In this document: piece after piece, positions 8,500 through 17,535 of the stretch | Layout: every line of letters starts with the position of its first letter | Position numbering within the stretch: position 1 is the first letter of the stretch | NCBI GenBank assembly: GCA_900618425.1 | Contig: UZAN01049860.1 | Location: 1-21,369 of the forward strand | Direction: 5' to 3' | Source of the DNA: Echinostoma caproni | Lineage: Eukaryota; Platyhelminthes; Trematoda; Plagiorchiida; Echinostomatidae | Length of the DNA: 21,369 nt | Position numbers and translations under genes: made by a program | Notes under the pieces: generated by a model | What the model was told of the DNA's origin: nothing | What the model saw: only the letters and a program-made list of their open reading frames with translations | Database searches by the model: none

Positions 8500-8600
8500 G
8501 CGATGGAATGGTGAGAAACAGCAGAGAGCACTGGGCAGCTGTTTCGTCTTTGTGAGGACTCCATAGCCGTGCACATTATCCCTGTATCAGTGCCGAAACT
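8500..8600 (-). mobile_element. Decayed hammerhead SINE (Sm-alpha-like)
   Basis: On the minus strand: CTATGGAGTCC (8566-8556), loop, AAGACGAAACAGCTG, then CCCAGTGCTCTCTGCTG. The GAAAC-AGCTG and CCAGTGCT words match the schistosome hammerhead SINE layout and the copy at 20819-20885. The core reads CUAUGGA instead of CUGANGA, and stem II has lost its outer pair. The pol III B box upstream is hardly recognisable (GAGTTTCGGCACT). Inactive. Confidence 0.6.
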
Positions 8601-9237
8601 CGGGTGGTAGGTAGCTCAAGTGTTCCATCGTACGTAAGATAGAGAAATAACAAAACCTCAAGGGGAAAAATGCACAGAGAACAGGGCTTCCTCAGTAGAG
8701 GCTATTCCAGATTCTTGGTGGCATAGCAGAATTTTGCAAGGTGTAAAACAAGAGGGACCAAGCATAAACCAAGACACTTAACTTTGATCGTACTGCAGCA
8801 TTTGGAGGCCTGTGAATTTACAGGGAAAGTGTGAAATAATTTTCAAATGAAGTAGTTCTCGCGAGAAAATCAGTGAACGCTTGTCTAACAGCAAGATGAT
8901 TAGCATTCAAATCAACTCTTTTGGTGAACTCTGTGCAACTATCAAAAATAGCAGAACTGGACTTACCCGGGTGGCTAGATACCTAGTAACAGTCATTCCG
9001 GTACCCCAAGTATTTACATGATTAGATTTTATGCTGACAAATCACATGAAGCACGCGCTCTGTGAGAGGATAAATATCACGCATGGAAAAAGTTCTTACA
9101 ACAAACCTCTGCTTGGGGCCACCTTATTTTGTCAACCGGTACATTGGTAAATATGTTTGTTAGATTTAACAGTGGAAATAGTCGAACGGCCAAATTAATC
9201 ATCGCATTAGCCCGGAGGAAGTGCATTGAAACTTCAC

Positions 9238-9320
9238 CCATACAACACCAGCCCCGCCACCTAGCACCCTTCTTAACACTGGATGTCCCAGGAAACCTTT
9301 GATTAACTGCCGTTTTGGTC
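9238..9320 (-). CDS. sav: Salvador homologue, second half of WW2 and linker (tentative exon)
   Basis: Acceptor ACCGACTTTTAG at 9321; entry with one base completes AG|G (Arg) from the WW exon. Reads TKTAVNQRFPGTSSVKKGAR and seven more residues ending in M. Placed after GIYYQ, this gives 'GIYYQR-TKTAVNQRFPGTSSV', which lines up with the second WW of Salvador ('G.YYvDHtnkkaQYrHPcaPSV'), itself lacking the usual second Trp. The donor chosen, ATGG|GTGAAG, gives phase 1 and joins exon 5940-5879. The frame stays open to about 9077, so another donor is possible. Confidence 0.5.
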
Positions 9321-9536
9321 CTAAAAGTCGGTTGTACCATTATATTTCCAATGAATAAAAAGAAATGGCCATTACTATTGCAAATAAAGAGTTACTTACT
9401 GGATTTGAGTGATCAAAAAAACTACGTTAGGACGCCTATCTCGCAACAGAACCACGAAAGATTCGTAACAGCAAAAAACAAGACAAAACAATCTCAATGA
9501 GGATGGGGTAACGAAGAAAAAAAAAACAATATTTAC

Positions 9537-9733
9537 CTCTGGTAATAGATACCATTCTGGCACGAATCGACGCGTTCCCAACCGAGGGGTACATGAGCAC
9601 CGAGAGTTGGATGGTGCCAGCTGGCCTGACGAGTCGCATCACATGCGTAGTACGAGCGACCGAAGCTCGATCGACGCTCGGACCAGCCACTGGGCATTGC
9701 TAATCGGAGATTAGCATCTAATTCAATAAAAGC
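9537..9733 (-). CDS. sav: Salvador homologue, WW-domain exon
   Basis: Acceptor with long pyrimidine tract (CCCCCTTTCTGTTTCCCCGATGTTCAG) at 9734; donor CAGAG|GTAAAT. Phase 0 in, phase 2 out, 65 codons plus AG. After AFIELDANLRLA comes WW1: MPSGWSERRSSFGRSYYACD then ATRQASWHHP, with Trp-x21-Trp, the YY pair and Pro three after the second Trp. A linker TLGAHV leads into WW2: PLGWERVDSCQNGIYY. 'LGWERV(D/E)S...G.YY' and the very short spacing between two WW domains are characteristic of Salvador. WW domains bind PPxY motifs of LATS/Warts. No methionine-led ORF in this frame exists, so simple ORF scans miss it. Confidence 0.85.
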
Positions 9734-9759
9734 CTGAACATCGGGGAAACAGAAAGGGG

Positions 9760-10868
9760 GCGGGAACGAGAAGTGTTCGCAAGCTGAGTTGTGATATCAC
9801 GAACAGTTTCAGTTACACTTTGAACGAGGCAACCAAAATTGCAAAGGTTTAACCACTACTTGAAAATTAATTGTTAGCAAATAAGCACCACTCTACTTAG
9901 CCCGGAGCAAGCTAAAACAATACATGTTATTCACGAATTCCACAAGTAGTTTTGAGTCGACGCATAACTGAGGTTACCTGTCCCTTCAACCAAAGAATAC
10001 AAGGAGCACCTGATTAGGTGGGAGTTCAGAGGAAATTTCCTATTCCAGTGTGAAGCTGTCGGACAAACAACTGGCTGGTTGTCACTCCAGGCTGCATCTA
10101 AAATCCTAGCTCCGTAATTCCGATGAACCCAGACATGATTTTGTAAGACACATGTACCCTCCGTGCAAGGGTCCACAGTTCAAACTCTGCAAGGGCCGGT
10201 GGTTGCAAACCATTGGTGAGCTCCAATGGAGTGAAGCCACGCAGAAAAGCTGCGCCTCAGAACTGGACTCGGCTTCAAGTTCGGTATTTCTCAATCGAAG
10301 TTCCTCAGACGGGCATCACTTCCCTTTCGCTGAACAAATATAATCCACCAGAACGTATCAGAAGAATACTACAGGTTTGCAGTCTACTTGGTCACATATA
10401 AAGGCCAGTAGCCATCTATTGAAGCACACACTTGATGCAGTTCTATACCGGGCTGCATACGCAAATTACACTCTGAACTACGTCTGCTAACTCCAAAGCC
10501 ACGCCCGTTAGCTGAGCCAAATACACTCCACTTTTGACCGGTGTGTAGTGTGCACACTGATAATCACAACCAATGACCCTGGATAGTAATAATAACGTAT
10601 GATCACTAGACATATATAATGTATGATAATCAAAGGACGCAAGATCGGAATGAGATAAAGGTAAAAAAATACGTGATGGATCCAATTTATCCATTCAAGG
10701 TTTGTTTAGGAAAACGTGAGTACGTTGCTCGTAAAACAATGTGAAAATAAATTTAGAAAGGCCCGTAAGCCATGGCCCCGATTAGAATGCTCTATGGATT
10801 GGGAAAAATACGGCAGCCAAAATATGAGATCCTAAATTGAATTTCAAAAAACTGAATAAACAACAAAC
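9760..10868 (-). other. Salvador intron with an unclassified repeat
   Basis: Part of the inferred intron 10868-9734. A GC-richer block at about 9955-10345 has the look of a dispersed element: a B-box-like AGTTCAAACTCT near 10180 and a uniform composition ending at CGCTGAACAAATATAA. No second copy is in this window, so its status is unproven. Minus ORFs at 9931-10176 and 10443-10694 have no support. Confidence 0.35.
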
Positions 10869-11401
10869 CGCTATTTTTGAGTAGAAATCAGTGCCATCCA
10901 CAAGGGCCAAAGTGGGATCGCTTGGAAGTTCCGGAGCTAAGTCAAAGCTGGATTTTGTCGATCGCATTTCCATGTGTGTTCGGTTTCGATAGCCCGCCAG
11001 ATCGTTTGCACTCAATGAGTTACTCATCGGACGAATTCCTACCAAGTAGGAAGCCGGTGATGCGCGTCGAGCCAGCAACTGTGAATTTTCTGTGATCAAA
11101 GCATGGTTGGAACCCGGAAACGCAACACCTGCTGCATTGGTTCGACCAGAACAGGGAAGCGCAACCGCACAGCTGGAATGGTATCCACTCAATTCGGGGC
11201 CGACGCTTCGTTCACGCACGGAGCGTGGATGTGGGAGACCGGTAGTCGATGTGCTATTGTTCATCGACATACCGTTCCCATGAGCCACATTGCTCGATTC
11301 AGGTGCACAACCGAATCCGGCTCCTGCACTACCGGATCTCGGCATTCGATAGTGATGAGCGAAAAAGCTCGGGTGACATGATAGTCGAGGATGATAACCA
11401 C
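10869..11401 (-). CDS. sav: Salvador homologue, Ser-rich N-terminal region exon
   Basis: Acceptor GGTTTTCCTCTCTCTCTCTCCCCAACTCAG at 11402 is a textbook pyrimidine tract. The exon enters with two bases (phase 1) and ends ATAGCG|GTTTGT in phase 0, 177 codons after the split codon. The peptide is rich in Ser, Gly, Pro and Ala: GYHPRLSCHPSFFAHHYRMP early, NNSTSTTGLPHPRSVRERSV in the middle, NSLSANDLAGYRNRTHMEMR and STKSSFDLAPELPSDPTLAL near the end. It looks intrinsically disordered with possible phosphorylation sites (RRxS, SxxDL types). No fold recognised; Salvador N-termini are poorly conserved. The donor has a weak consensus and may differ by a few codons. Confidence 0.75.
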
Positions 11402-11540
11402 CTGAGTTGGGGAGAGAGAGAGAGGAAAACCAGCCCAAGCGGACCAAAGGGAATGTTCAGAAAGAACAGAAAAACGAAGCGACATAGCCAACCGACTCTG
11501 ATATATTCAGAACTTATGGCGGTAGTCCTATTTTTTGGCT

Positions 11541-11812
11541 GGGTGGTTGTGGTGTAGTGGCTTAGTCACTGGGGGGGGGGAGTAGATCCTATGGTCCGGG
11601 GTTCGAGCCCCACTGCTGAACTCAATTTTTGTAGTAGGCAGCTTTGCTGCCGTCCGGTTTGAATACCACGCCTTACCTAGTGGGAACAATATGGTTCGCC
11701 ACTCCAAGTCCCGGGGATTAGGTTACCAGTTTCTGTTGCTGAGCAGCAGTTCTTCGCGACTATGTGGTTTACTTCGTCTACTGTTCATCACATTAATATG
11801 TGCAATATAAAA
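11541..11812 (+). mobile_element. SINE family A, full-length copy
   Basis: tRNA-like head with A box (TGGTGTAGTGG) and B box (GGTTCGAGCCCC), then the family body CTTTGCTGCCGTCCGG, GTTCGCCACTCCAAGTCCCG and the 3' end CTACTGTTCATCACATTAAT before an A-rich tail. Oriented against salvador, inside its intron. A run of ten G (11571-11580) sits between the boxes, where the copy at 16799 has ordinary sequence. Non-autonomous; needs a LINE reverse transcriptase. Confidence 0.8.
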
Positions 11813-12204
11813 GACGATACCATCTGAAAAATTCCATCGGATATTACCTATTAACAGACGAATAACATTACTTACATTGTCTAATTACAGATGATGAATT
11901 GCACCCTTCCCTCAGACGACAGTTGCAAACCGCTACTGATATTCACATTACCCTCCGTAATATCTAAGTTAGTAGAAACTTGACTTTGTGCATTAAGTGA
12001 TTGTAGTTCATTGGCAATGAAGCCATCACGACCAGAGTGAGTCGTTTACTTGGACAAAACAAGTTTATACAAGTTTCATATTGAAAACCGGACAATTCTG
12101 ATATAAAAAGTGTGAAATTATCATACGTTGGAGCATTACAATACATAAGTTATAACTGAGAAACAAACTTGGTTATTCGTCAAATCGAGTATAAGATCTG
12201 ATAA

Positions 12205-12220
12205 GATGATGATGATGATG
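12205..12220. repeat. Short (GAT)n microsatellite
   Basis: Five full GAT units plus one base. Confidence 0.8.
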
Positions 12221-12840
12221 TTTTACTGAAGAGTTAAAATAGTAAATACTTGGGGCATCCTCTTCAGTAGTCTGGTGGAATAGAGTAACTTCAGGGTAGT
12301 GCATATTGTGTAGGAAAACCCCAGTATGATCGCATAAACGCTTGCAAACCTAGCCTAATTCTTCAAGGGGTCCGCGATAGTGCATAATTGGTTTAGCGCA
12401 ACAGATTCGGCTAGTCTTGGATGGGACCGACTGCAACTGGCTGAAACACTCGTGCTTCTAAATATTTGATATTCTCGAACTTATGTGCACATAAACGGCT
12501 GATGTGGGCACTCTGCCATGACCTGGTACGCTCTCTGATCCCAATGGATAAGGTTGCATCAATCGACGGGAAGTTAATTGTGCACACACACACACGATCT
12601 TTCTCTCGCTCAGTCAAAAAACTAATAACTTACAGGCCAGCCGATGGCTGACGTTCGCTAAGGTTTCTTGTCCGATAAAAGACTTGACATGATTAGTTAC
12701 CACCAATCACATTTTATTACCGGTATTCTCAAATAGTTGAAATGAAAAATCAGAGAAAAGTATTACAACGCAGTAAACTACATGAGAAACCAATCTCCCC
12801 TTTGTAGAACACCGCTGGAAGTCACTCTGAGTTTACTCAC

Positions 12841-13153
12841 TTGAATCAATTCCCATAGAACCGGTGAATGAATGCAATGGACGCTGGAGAAGTCCTGGTG
12901 GTCCATGACAAGCATACGAGGAGGCTGGCAGTCCTCGATCTGCCAGCATGGATGCACCTTGCAAGTGATTCGGACGTGGACACTCTGGAGTTCCGTAAAG
13001 AGAACCAGTGGGGCTTTCCACAGACTGGCCACGTACTGGAGACATCGAAATTGAGCAAGCTTGTGCGTCGACAAGCGGTGATAAGTAGCGTGGACTGTTC
13101 ATGCGCAAGGATGTGACCGGGTGGTTTGTTGAACCCAAATAATGGAAACGTTG
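12841..13153 (-). CDS. sav: Salvador homologue, upstream N-terminal exon
   Basis: Acceptor GTAATCTTTTGTTCCAG at 13154 and canonical donor TCAA|GTGAGT at 12840. Phase 0 in, phase 1 out. Reads QRFHYLGSTNHPVTSLRMNS, then ...VDAQACSISMSPVRGQSVES, PTGSLYGTPECPRPNHLQGA and ...RPLHSFTGSMGIDS. Pro/Ser-rich, no recognised fold, low predicted order. Its link to the WW and SARAH exons rests on strand, good splice sites and phase agreement with 11401-10869 (split Ser codon). A plus-strand shadow ORF (12868-13116) has no splice or homology support. Confidence 0.72.
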
Positions 13154-13154
13154 C

Positions 13155-14802
13155 TGGAACAAAAGATTACTCAAAATCAAGAATGTCGTATAATATTCGG
13201 ACGGACTACTGTAAATACCACCACCACCACTACTACAACACCAAGAAGTTAACATAAAATTAAATGGTGGATCATGTGTTCAGTTAAAGATAATAAAAGG
13301 TAAGTTTATCAGATTGGGTCATTTAAATTGCTAGTATTTTGAAACACAAACGATGGGGTTTTCTCACTATTGAATGATAAACTGGAAGGTGGAACAGGTA
13401 TGCAATACAATAAAACACTCGATAAGTCATGAAAAACTGCAAAAGTGGTTAAAAAAGGAGACTAAAAAATGATACAAACGGATGCCGTAGCCTCTCCAGA
13501 GTGAAAACTATCCGGAATGATTAAAACTGTTCGCTCCACCAGGGTCTTCCCTCTCGGGAGGGAATTTTCCACAAAGTAACATAGAACATAACTGCAACAC
13601 AAAATAGGTTATCAGTACCCATAAACCTTCACAATGGTTATTCTGAAACCATGGATATCCGTCCCGTTTTAACTAAGAAGAGAAACAAACTCGTAGCAAC
13701 CAATTATTTTACCAAAAAAGGAATACATTGTTCGTCGTTTTACGTCACTGTCTGCCCCCCCCTCCCAGGAATATATAGCTAGCTTCTATTCTGTTCTCTA
13801 GTATCAGTATAACTTCCAAGCACAAAAATCTGTGGTAGAGGAGAAGCTCTCATTGCAACGGAGCCACTTTGCATTCAACCATGTACTCTTTGTTGTCATC
13901 ACTCTCTGAACCTAACGGCTCTAGATCTTAAACACCGGTGACATGAAAGCCATGAATAGCACCTCTATGACTGTGTGAGCTTCCGAAGTAACATCATCAC
14001 CAGTTCATGGTTATCGGTTTGAGGATGGGTGATGTATACCAGATACAAGGCCTGTTAACCACAAAAACGACCTCTTAAAGCGCCCCAGGGTACCCACTAA
14101 TCCGTTACCGTGAGAATCCCAGCGCCAAGTTTGAAATACTGCGGACAACCACATTTCTAAATGACTAATAGTTTGAGCCCCGCCTCCAGTAGCTATACCT
14201 GCGGGTATACGGTTACTCTTTCTTTAAATCTTCAAACGCAGCTGCGTGGAACACTTCACAAACTGGCCGCGTGTTGGAGGGGCTTTAAAATAAAAGCCCA
14301 TCTGGTGACAGTGAAAAGTGCGAACATAAACTTTTCTCCTAATCAGATAGATATAATAATTAACTGAGATAAAATTCTCTTCACAGATATTTTATCCCTG
14401 TGAAAACAATTGTTTTTTTAGTTTACCACCAAGCACTCGGATTATCTTCTTCATTGACTGCCCCCTCGGATTTATGGGCAAGTTTCATTTCTCTAATGAA
14501 TACGGCACAAGTGGACCCAGGATTCTTGCCGCATCTGAGAATAAACGTCAAGTGTAACTGCGATGGAGACCATCAGCACGGTATAAACAGTAACTAAATG
14601 AGTGCGCGTTGCAACAGGCTACCCGGCATTCCTTCCACTGATTCCAATAACCTACCGTGAAATACCTAGCTGGGCTGAAATTTCACATGTACCGACTCCA
14701 ACGCAACACTTTCACAATTGTTGTAGCAGAAGGGCCTGGAAGCTGTGTTTAGTGTAGGTGACGACTTCGATCAAGATATTGGTGTTGTGAGGTCCTACTC
14801 AC
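13155..14802. other. No supported gene (probable salvador intron)
   Basis: Contains a 7-bp perfect hairpin at 13547-13564 (TTCCCTC-TCGG-GAGGGAA) and a perfect palindrome at 14795-14814. A plus-strand open segment at 14422-14551 is flanked by an AG after a T-run and a GTGTAA; it is listed under findings. Sequence near 14050-14300 is GC-richer and may be old repeat. Confidence 0.4.
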
Positions 14803-14814
14803 ATTTGTGAGTAG
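14795..14814. repeat. Perfect 9-bp inverted repeat
   Basis: CTACTCACA-TT-TGTGAGTAG. It overlaps the donor of the candidate exon 14852-14803, so that GTGAGT may be there because of the palindrome rather than splicing. Confidence 0.7.
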
Positions 14815-14852
14815 CATGATTGGATTGCGCAAAGGAATGTGATTGTCGGCTC
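14803..14852 (-). CDS. Candidate 5' exon of salvador (weak)
   Basis: 50-nt segment between acceptor TCATTTTTGATCGTTGCTAG and donor AAAT|GTGAGT. In the phase needed by exon 13153 it reads ADNHIPLRNPIMLLTN with no stop. 'PLRN.iM' recalls the short 'spLLRNLMPSF' motif near the N-terminus of Salvador proteins. That similarity is slight and from memory. The donor lies in a palindrome, which lowers confidence. Confidence 0.3.
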
Positions 14853-14859
14853 CTAGCAA

Positions 14860-15790
14860 CGATCAAAAATGAACAAGATCTCCTTTAGCGAATTGCTGTT
14901 TAAAAATGATAGCTACAAATTGTACACTCAGCCGTTCTGCCGGGATAGAGCACCGATAAAACCAAAGCAAATCAATAAACTGCACATTCAGCAACCACGA
15001 AACGCACCTAACAAACCGACAAAACAATAAAATGCATAGAGAATGAGTAAATGTTGCAAGCACGGTGGGCAGAGTAAATCCAGAGCACTTATGATTTCCG
15101 ACTGTACCCATTCCTTATGAATAAGTGACCTGTAAGGGTAGAAAATGCGCTAAAGCTGAAATGCCCTACAATGTGTATAGAAACAGACGCTAGGAGAGGG
15201 AGTTTGACAAGCAGAATCCCAATGACATGGGTAAATATGCGATCGGGGTAGCCAGGGTTTATTAGGATCTTATTGTACAGCAGCTCGTGGTGGCTCAACT
15301 ACGATTAAGTAGGTAATGTGTAAATAGACAACAGGACTAGAAAGAGAGGTGTTTAAGGCACGCAGAAATTGGTGGTTTGAAGTCGTTTGAAAACAAACTG
15401 GAGGTCACTAATCAAGCAGACGATCAGTGCAGTAATGTACAAATAAATGTAACATATTTGATGGTGCGTGCAGTGATATGATTCTACAAGAAAATTCTTT
15501 TGAATTCCAGAATGTATGGGGAAAAAATTAATTCACACGGAAATATCGATGTTCGTCGACTGCTCAGACTGTGTCAAGGTGTATGTGGTGTGCTCATTAT
15601 GAACGTCACGGACACGAAAAACGTTGGCCCGATGGTTTCATTCATCACTCGGCATAGAATCAGATTTGCCGTTCAAAAGCAATGATAAATGTGACTGAAA
15701 TTCAGTCTTGTGCCCACAAGACTGGCTGCAGTTAAGAACAAGCATTTTACATTTTTGCAGGCACGGCGAGAAGAATAATACACAAGAAGT
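14860..15790. other. No supported gene
   Basis: Plus-strand ORF 15500-15685 starts after an acceptor-like TTTTGAATTCCAG and reads INSHGNIDVRRLLRLCQG..., but no homologue is recognised and no donor or partner exon fits. Minus ORFs at 14863-15298 look like chance. Confidence 0.4.
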
Positions 15791-15957
15791 GGGTGGTGCA
15801 AGGCCAAGTGGTTAGGTCACCAACGAATGAACTGGGTTCAAACCGCTCCACCGCCGCCCGTCTTCCCTATATCTGTATTTTAACCAGGCAGCCTTTGTCC
15901 GGCCGCAGCCCCCTTCCTGAAAGTTGACTGTACATTTGTAAATAGAAAAGGGAAGTA
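15791..15957 (+). mobile_element. tRNA-headed SINE, different tail (family B)
   Basis: Head with A-box-like AGGCCAAGTGGTTAGG and B box GGGTTCAAACC, then CAGCCTTTGTCCGGCCGC and the tail TGAAAGTTGACTGTACATTT. The tRNA part resembles family A but the body and 3' end differ, so it is a related family with another tail. It abuts the Penelope-like fragment that starts at 15973 and may have inserted into it. Confidence 0.65.
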
Positions 15958-15972
15958 AAAAGACATTTTTTA

Positions 15973-16600
15973 TCGGAAGATAAACTCAAATTTATCTCCA
16001 ACGTGTTCAGAAGCAATGGCTACCTCGACCGCTTTATTCAGCGAAATATCAAAAGTACTCACTGATAGGATGGAAAAGTACCTGTTCATTAGTCTTCCTT
16101 TTAGGGCTGAAGTTGCCGCTGAAACCCTCATCAGACGACTGAATGGAGCGGTAAAAGCCACATTCAACGCCGCGAACCTACGCTGCTCTTTCAAAGTTCG
16201 CCACTGATAACCATGCGGAATAAAGATAAACTACCGATGTTGACCGCTTCAGTGATTGTTCACTCATTCGGATGTGTTTGCGACGCACTCTACGTCGGTC
16301 GTACGGCAGTTATCTATCCGCATGAAAGAACACCATCCGCTCTGGCTGTGTCGAGGTGGTTCCGGATCTATCACAAGTGCGATTCTCGCCCACTTGGTAG
16401 ACACTGACCATCGTGTTAACCCAAGTGAAGCATTCCGCATTATTTATCAGGTCCCCCCCGAAACGGTCCAAATACGTTAGATTGCGTACGGTGGCCACAG
16501 CTGAGGCCATCTGTATTAAGCATGACCCCCGAACTGTGCCCAGAAACGTCTCATCCAAGCTCTCCATCTCCCATGGGTTCGCGAACCCACTCCTACCCTA
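15973..16600 (+). pseudogene. Penelope-like retroelement, 3' end with GIY-YIG endonuclease, frameshifted
   Basis: Plus-strand blocks in changing frames: KFISNVFRSNGYLDRFIQRN; YLFISLPFRAEVAAETLIRR and AVKATFNAANLRCSF (end of reverse transcriptase and linker); DKLPMLTASVIVHSF then CVCDALYVGRT (YIG half and Arg of the GIY-YIG nuclease); RQLSIRMKEHHPLW, then ITSAILAHLVDTDHRVNPSE and AFRIIYQVPP; VATAEAICIKH; and QKRLIQALHLPWV. These follow the order of Penelope-like elements. The frame changes near 16060, 16200, 16310, about 16490 and twice around 16530-16541, so the copy is dead. The reverse transcriptase fingers and palm are missing; the left edge meets a SINE at 15957. Multi-frame collinearity rules out chance. 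Confidence 0.85.
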
Positions 16601-16798
16601 TGCCCTGAGAATGCGATGTGCAGCACACACGCATACACGAAGTGAACGATTCCTCATTTTATTGTTCTCCTCCCAACCCCCAGGATTTTCCCCTCATAAA
16701 CTGTAATGGAATGATGAGTTATTGAAAACGATTGTTCGCCTGAAATCGTGTTTTAAGTGCGAGTATGGGCATATTTTGAAATTAGAATAATATAAACT

Positions 16799-17067
16799 GG
16801 GGTGGTGGTGGCACAGTGGTTTAGTCGCTGACACCAGCGTGATTTGGACCTTATGGTCCGAACCCCGCCACCGCCACCAGACTTTGATGGTAAGCAGCTC
16901 TAATGTCGTCCGATTCAAATACCGCGTCTAACCGACCGGGGCCTTATGTGGTTCGCCACTCCAAGTCCCGGGGCTTAGGGGGGGGGGGCGGTTTCCAACA
17001 CTGAACAGCAGGTCCTCGTGGTTTACTCCGTCTGCTGTTCATCGCACTTAGGTGTGTGATAAAAAAG
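16799..17067 (+). mobile_element. SINE family A, full-length copy
   Basis: A box TGGCACAGTGG, B box GGTCCGAACCCC, body GTTCGCCACTCCAAGTCCCG, then an eleven-G run (16978-16988) where the other copies have TTGCCGG, then TTTCCAACACTGAACAGCAG and CTGCTGTTCATCGCACTTAG followed by an A-rich end. It is close to the consensus, so a fairly recent insertion. Confidence 0.82.
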
Positions 17068-17535
17068 GAATCGTTTCTACTACTGCTTTGTGATGAAGCC
17101 AATCAATATGATTAAGAGTGTACGAAAGCAAATTAGTCAGATGAAAAGGTACGATCGATATATGTGCTCCGTAAATCACCGTTTCGGTGTCAAAGAATCA
17201 CTTCGATCGAATGAGCCGGAGAAAGTGACCACTGGAGGGACTGGTTCAGCTTAAACAGGAGAGTTAATACAGAAACTAGACAAAGTTTGCTAATTGGGTA
17301 GCTCATTTCACCCAGCGGACAAATTCCAGGTGAAGTGATGGCAAAGGTACTGAAGATTAGATTGGCGATTGCCGACTTGAGTAACCTACGTCGCTGCCGA
17401 CTTTATGTGAGTGGTCGAGTGTATGATAAAGGAGATCGTCGAGTGTTATTGCATGTCACTGAGACATAGTCGTTACGGAACAGGGTCAACACGGACTCTC
17501 GATGTTCGAGCACTGTTGTCTACGTTTCACTGTAC
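17068..17535. other. No supported gene
   Basis: GC-richer from 17340 on. Plus ORF 17411-17665 is mostly the shadow of the candidate minus exon at 17707-17536. No other signal. Confidence 0.4.

Larger units (their letters stand above)
5941..9237 (-). other. Large salvador intron full of transposon debris
   Basis: Inferred 3.3-kb intron. It holds a hammerhead-like fold at 6109-6167, a 5'-truncated SINE (6460-6645), a perfect 9-bp hairpin (7206-7229), an RTE reverse transcriptase C-terminal fragment (7990-8446) and a decayed hammerhead SINE (8500-8600). The stretches 6660-7200, 7230-7980 and 8600-9230 show no exon I can support. The 119-codon minus ORF at 6947-7306 and its plus-strand shadow look like repeat sequence. 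Confidence 0.55.
11402..12840 (-). other. Salvador intron
   Basis: Defined by the canonical donor CAA|GTGAGT (12840) and the pyrimidine-rich acceptor at 11402. The split codon A|GT joins as Ser. It contains a full-length SINE (11541-11812), a short (GAT)n run at 12205-12220 and a short CA run near 12585. The rest (11815-12840) shows nothing else I can support. Confidence 0.7.

Noticed and set aside
8270..8576. 98-codon plus-strand ORF and 83-codon minus-strand ORF
   Set aside because: They run across the RTE fragment and the hammerhead SINE; the real signal is the transposon frames.
10877..11381. Several plus-strand ORFs of 60-100 codons
   Set aside because: Antisense shadows of the salvador exon 11401-10869; no splice or domain support.
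11541..11615. A genuine tRNA gene at the A/B box pair
   Set aside because: No foldable acceptor and anticodon arms, and the same head heads a repeated SINE body.
12868..13116. 82-codon plus-strand ORF (MNAMDAGEVLVV...)
   Set aside because: It is the antisense shadow of the well-bordered salvador exon 13153-12841.
16690..16745. Hammerhead-like string (ATGATGAGTTATTGAAAACG) near the Penelope fragment
   Set aside because: Stem II cannot form and the first core base is wrong; looks like a chance match.
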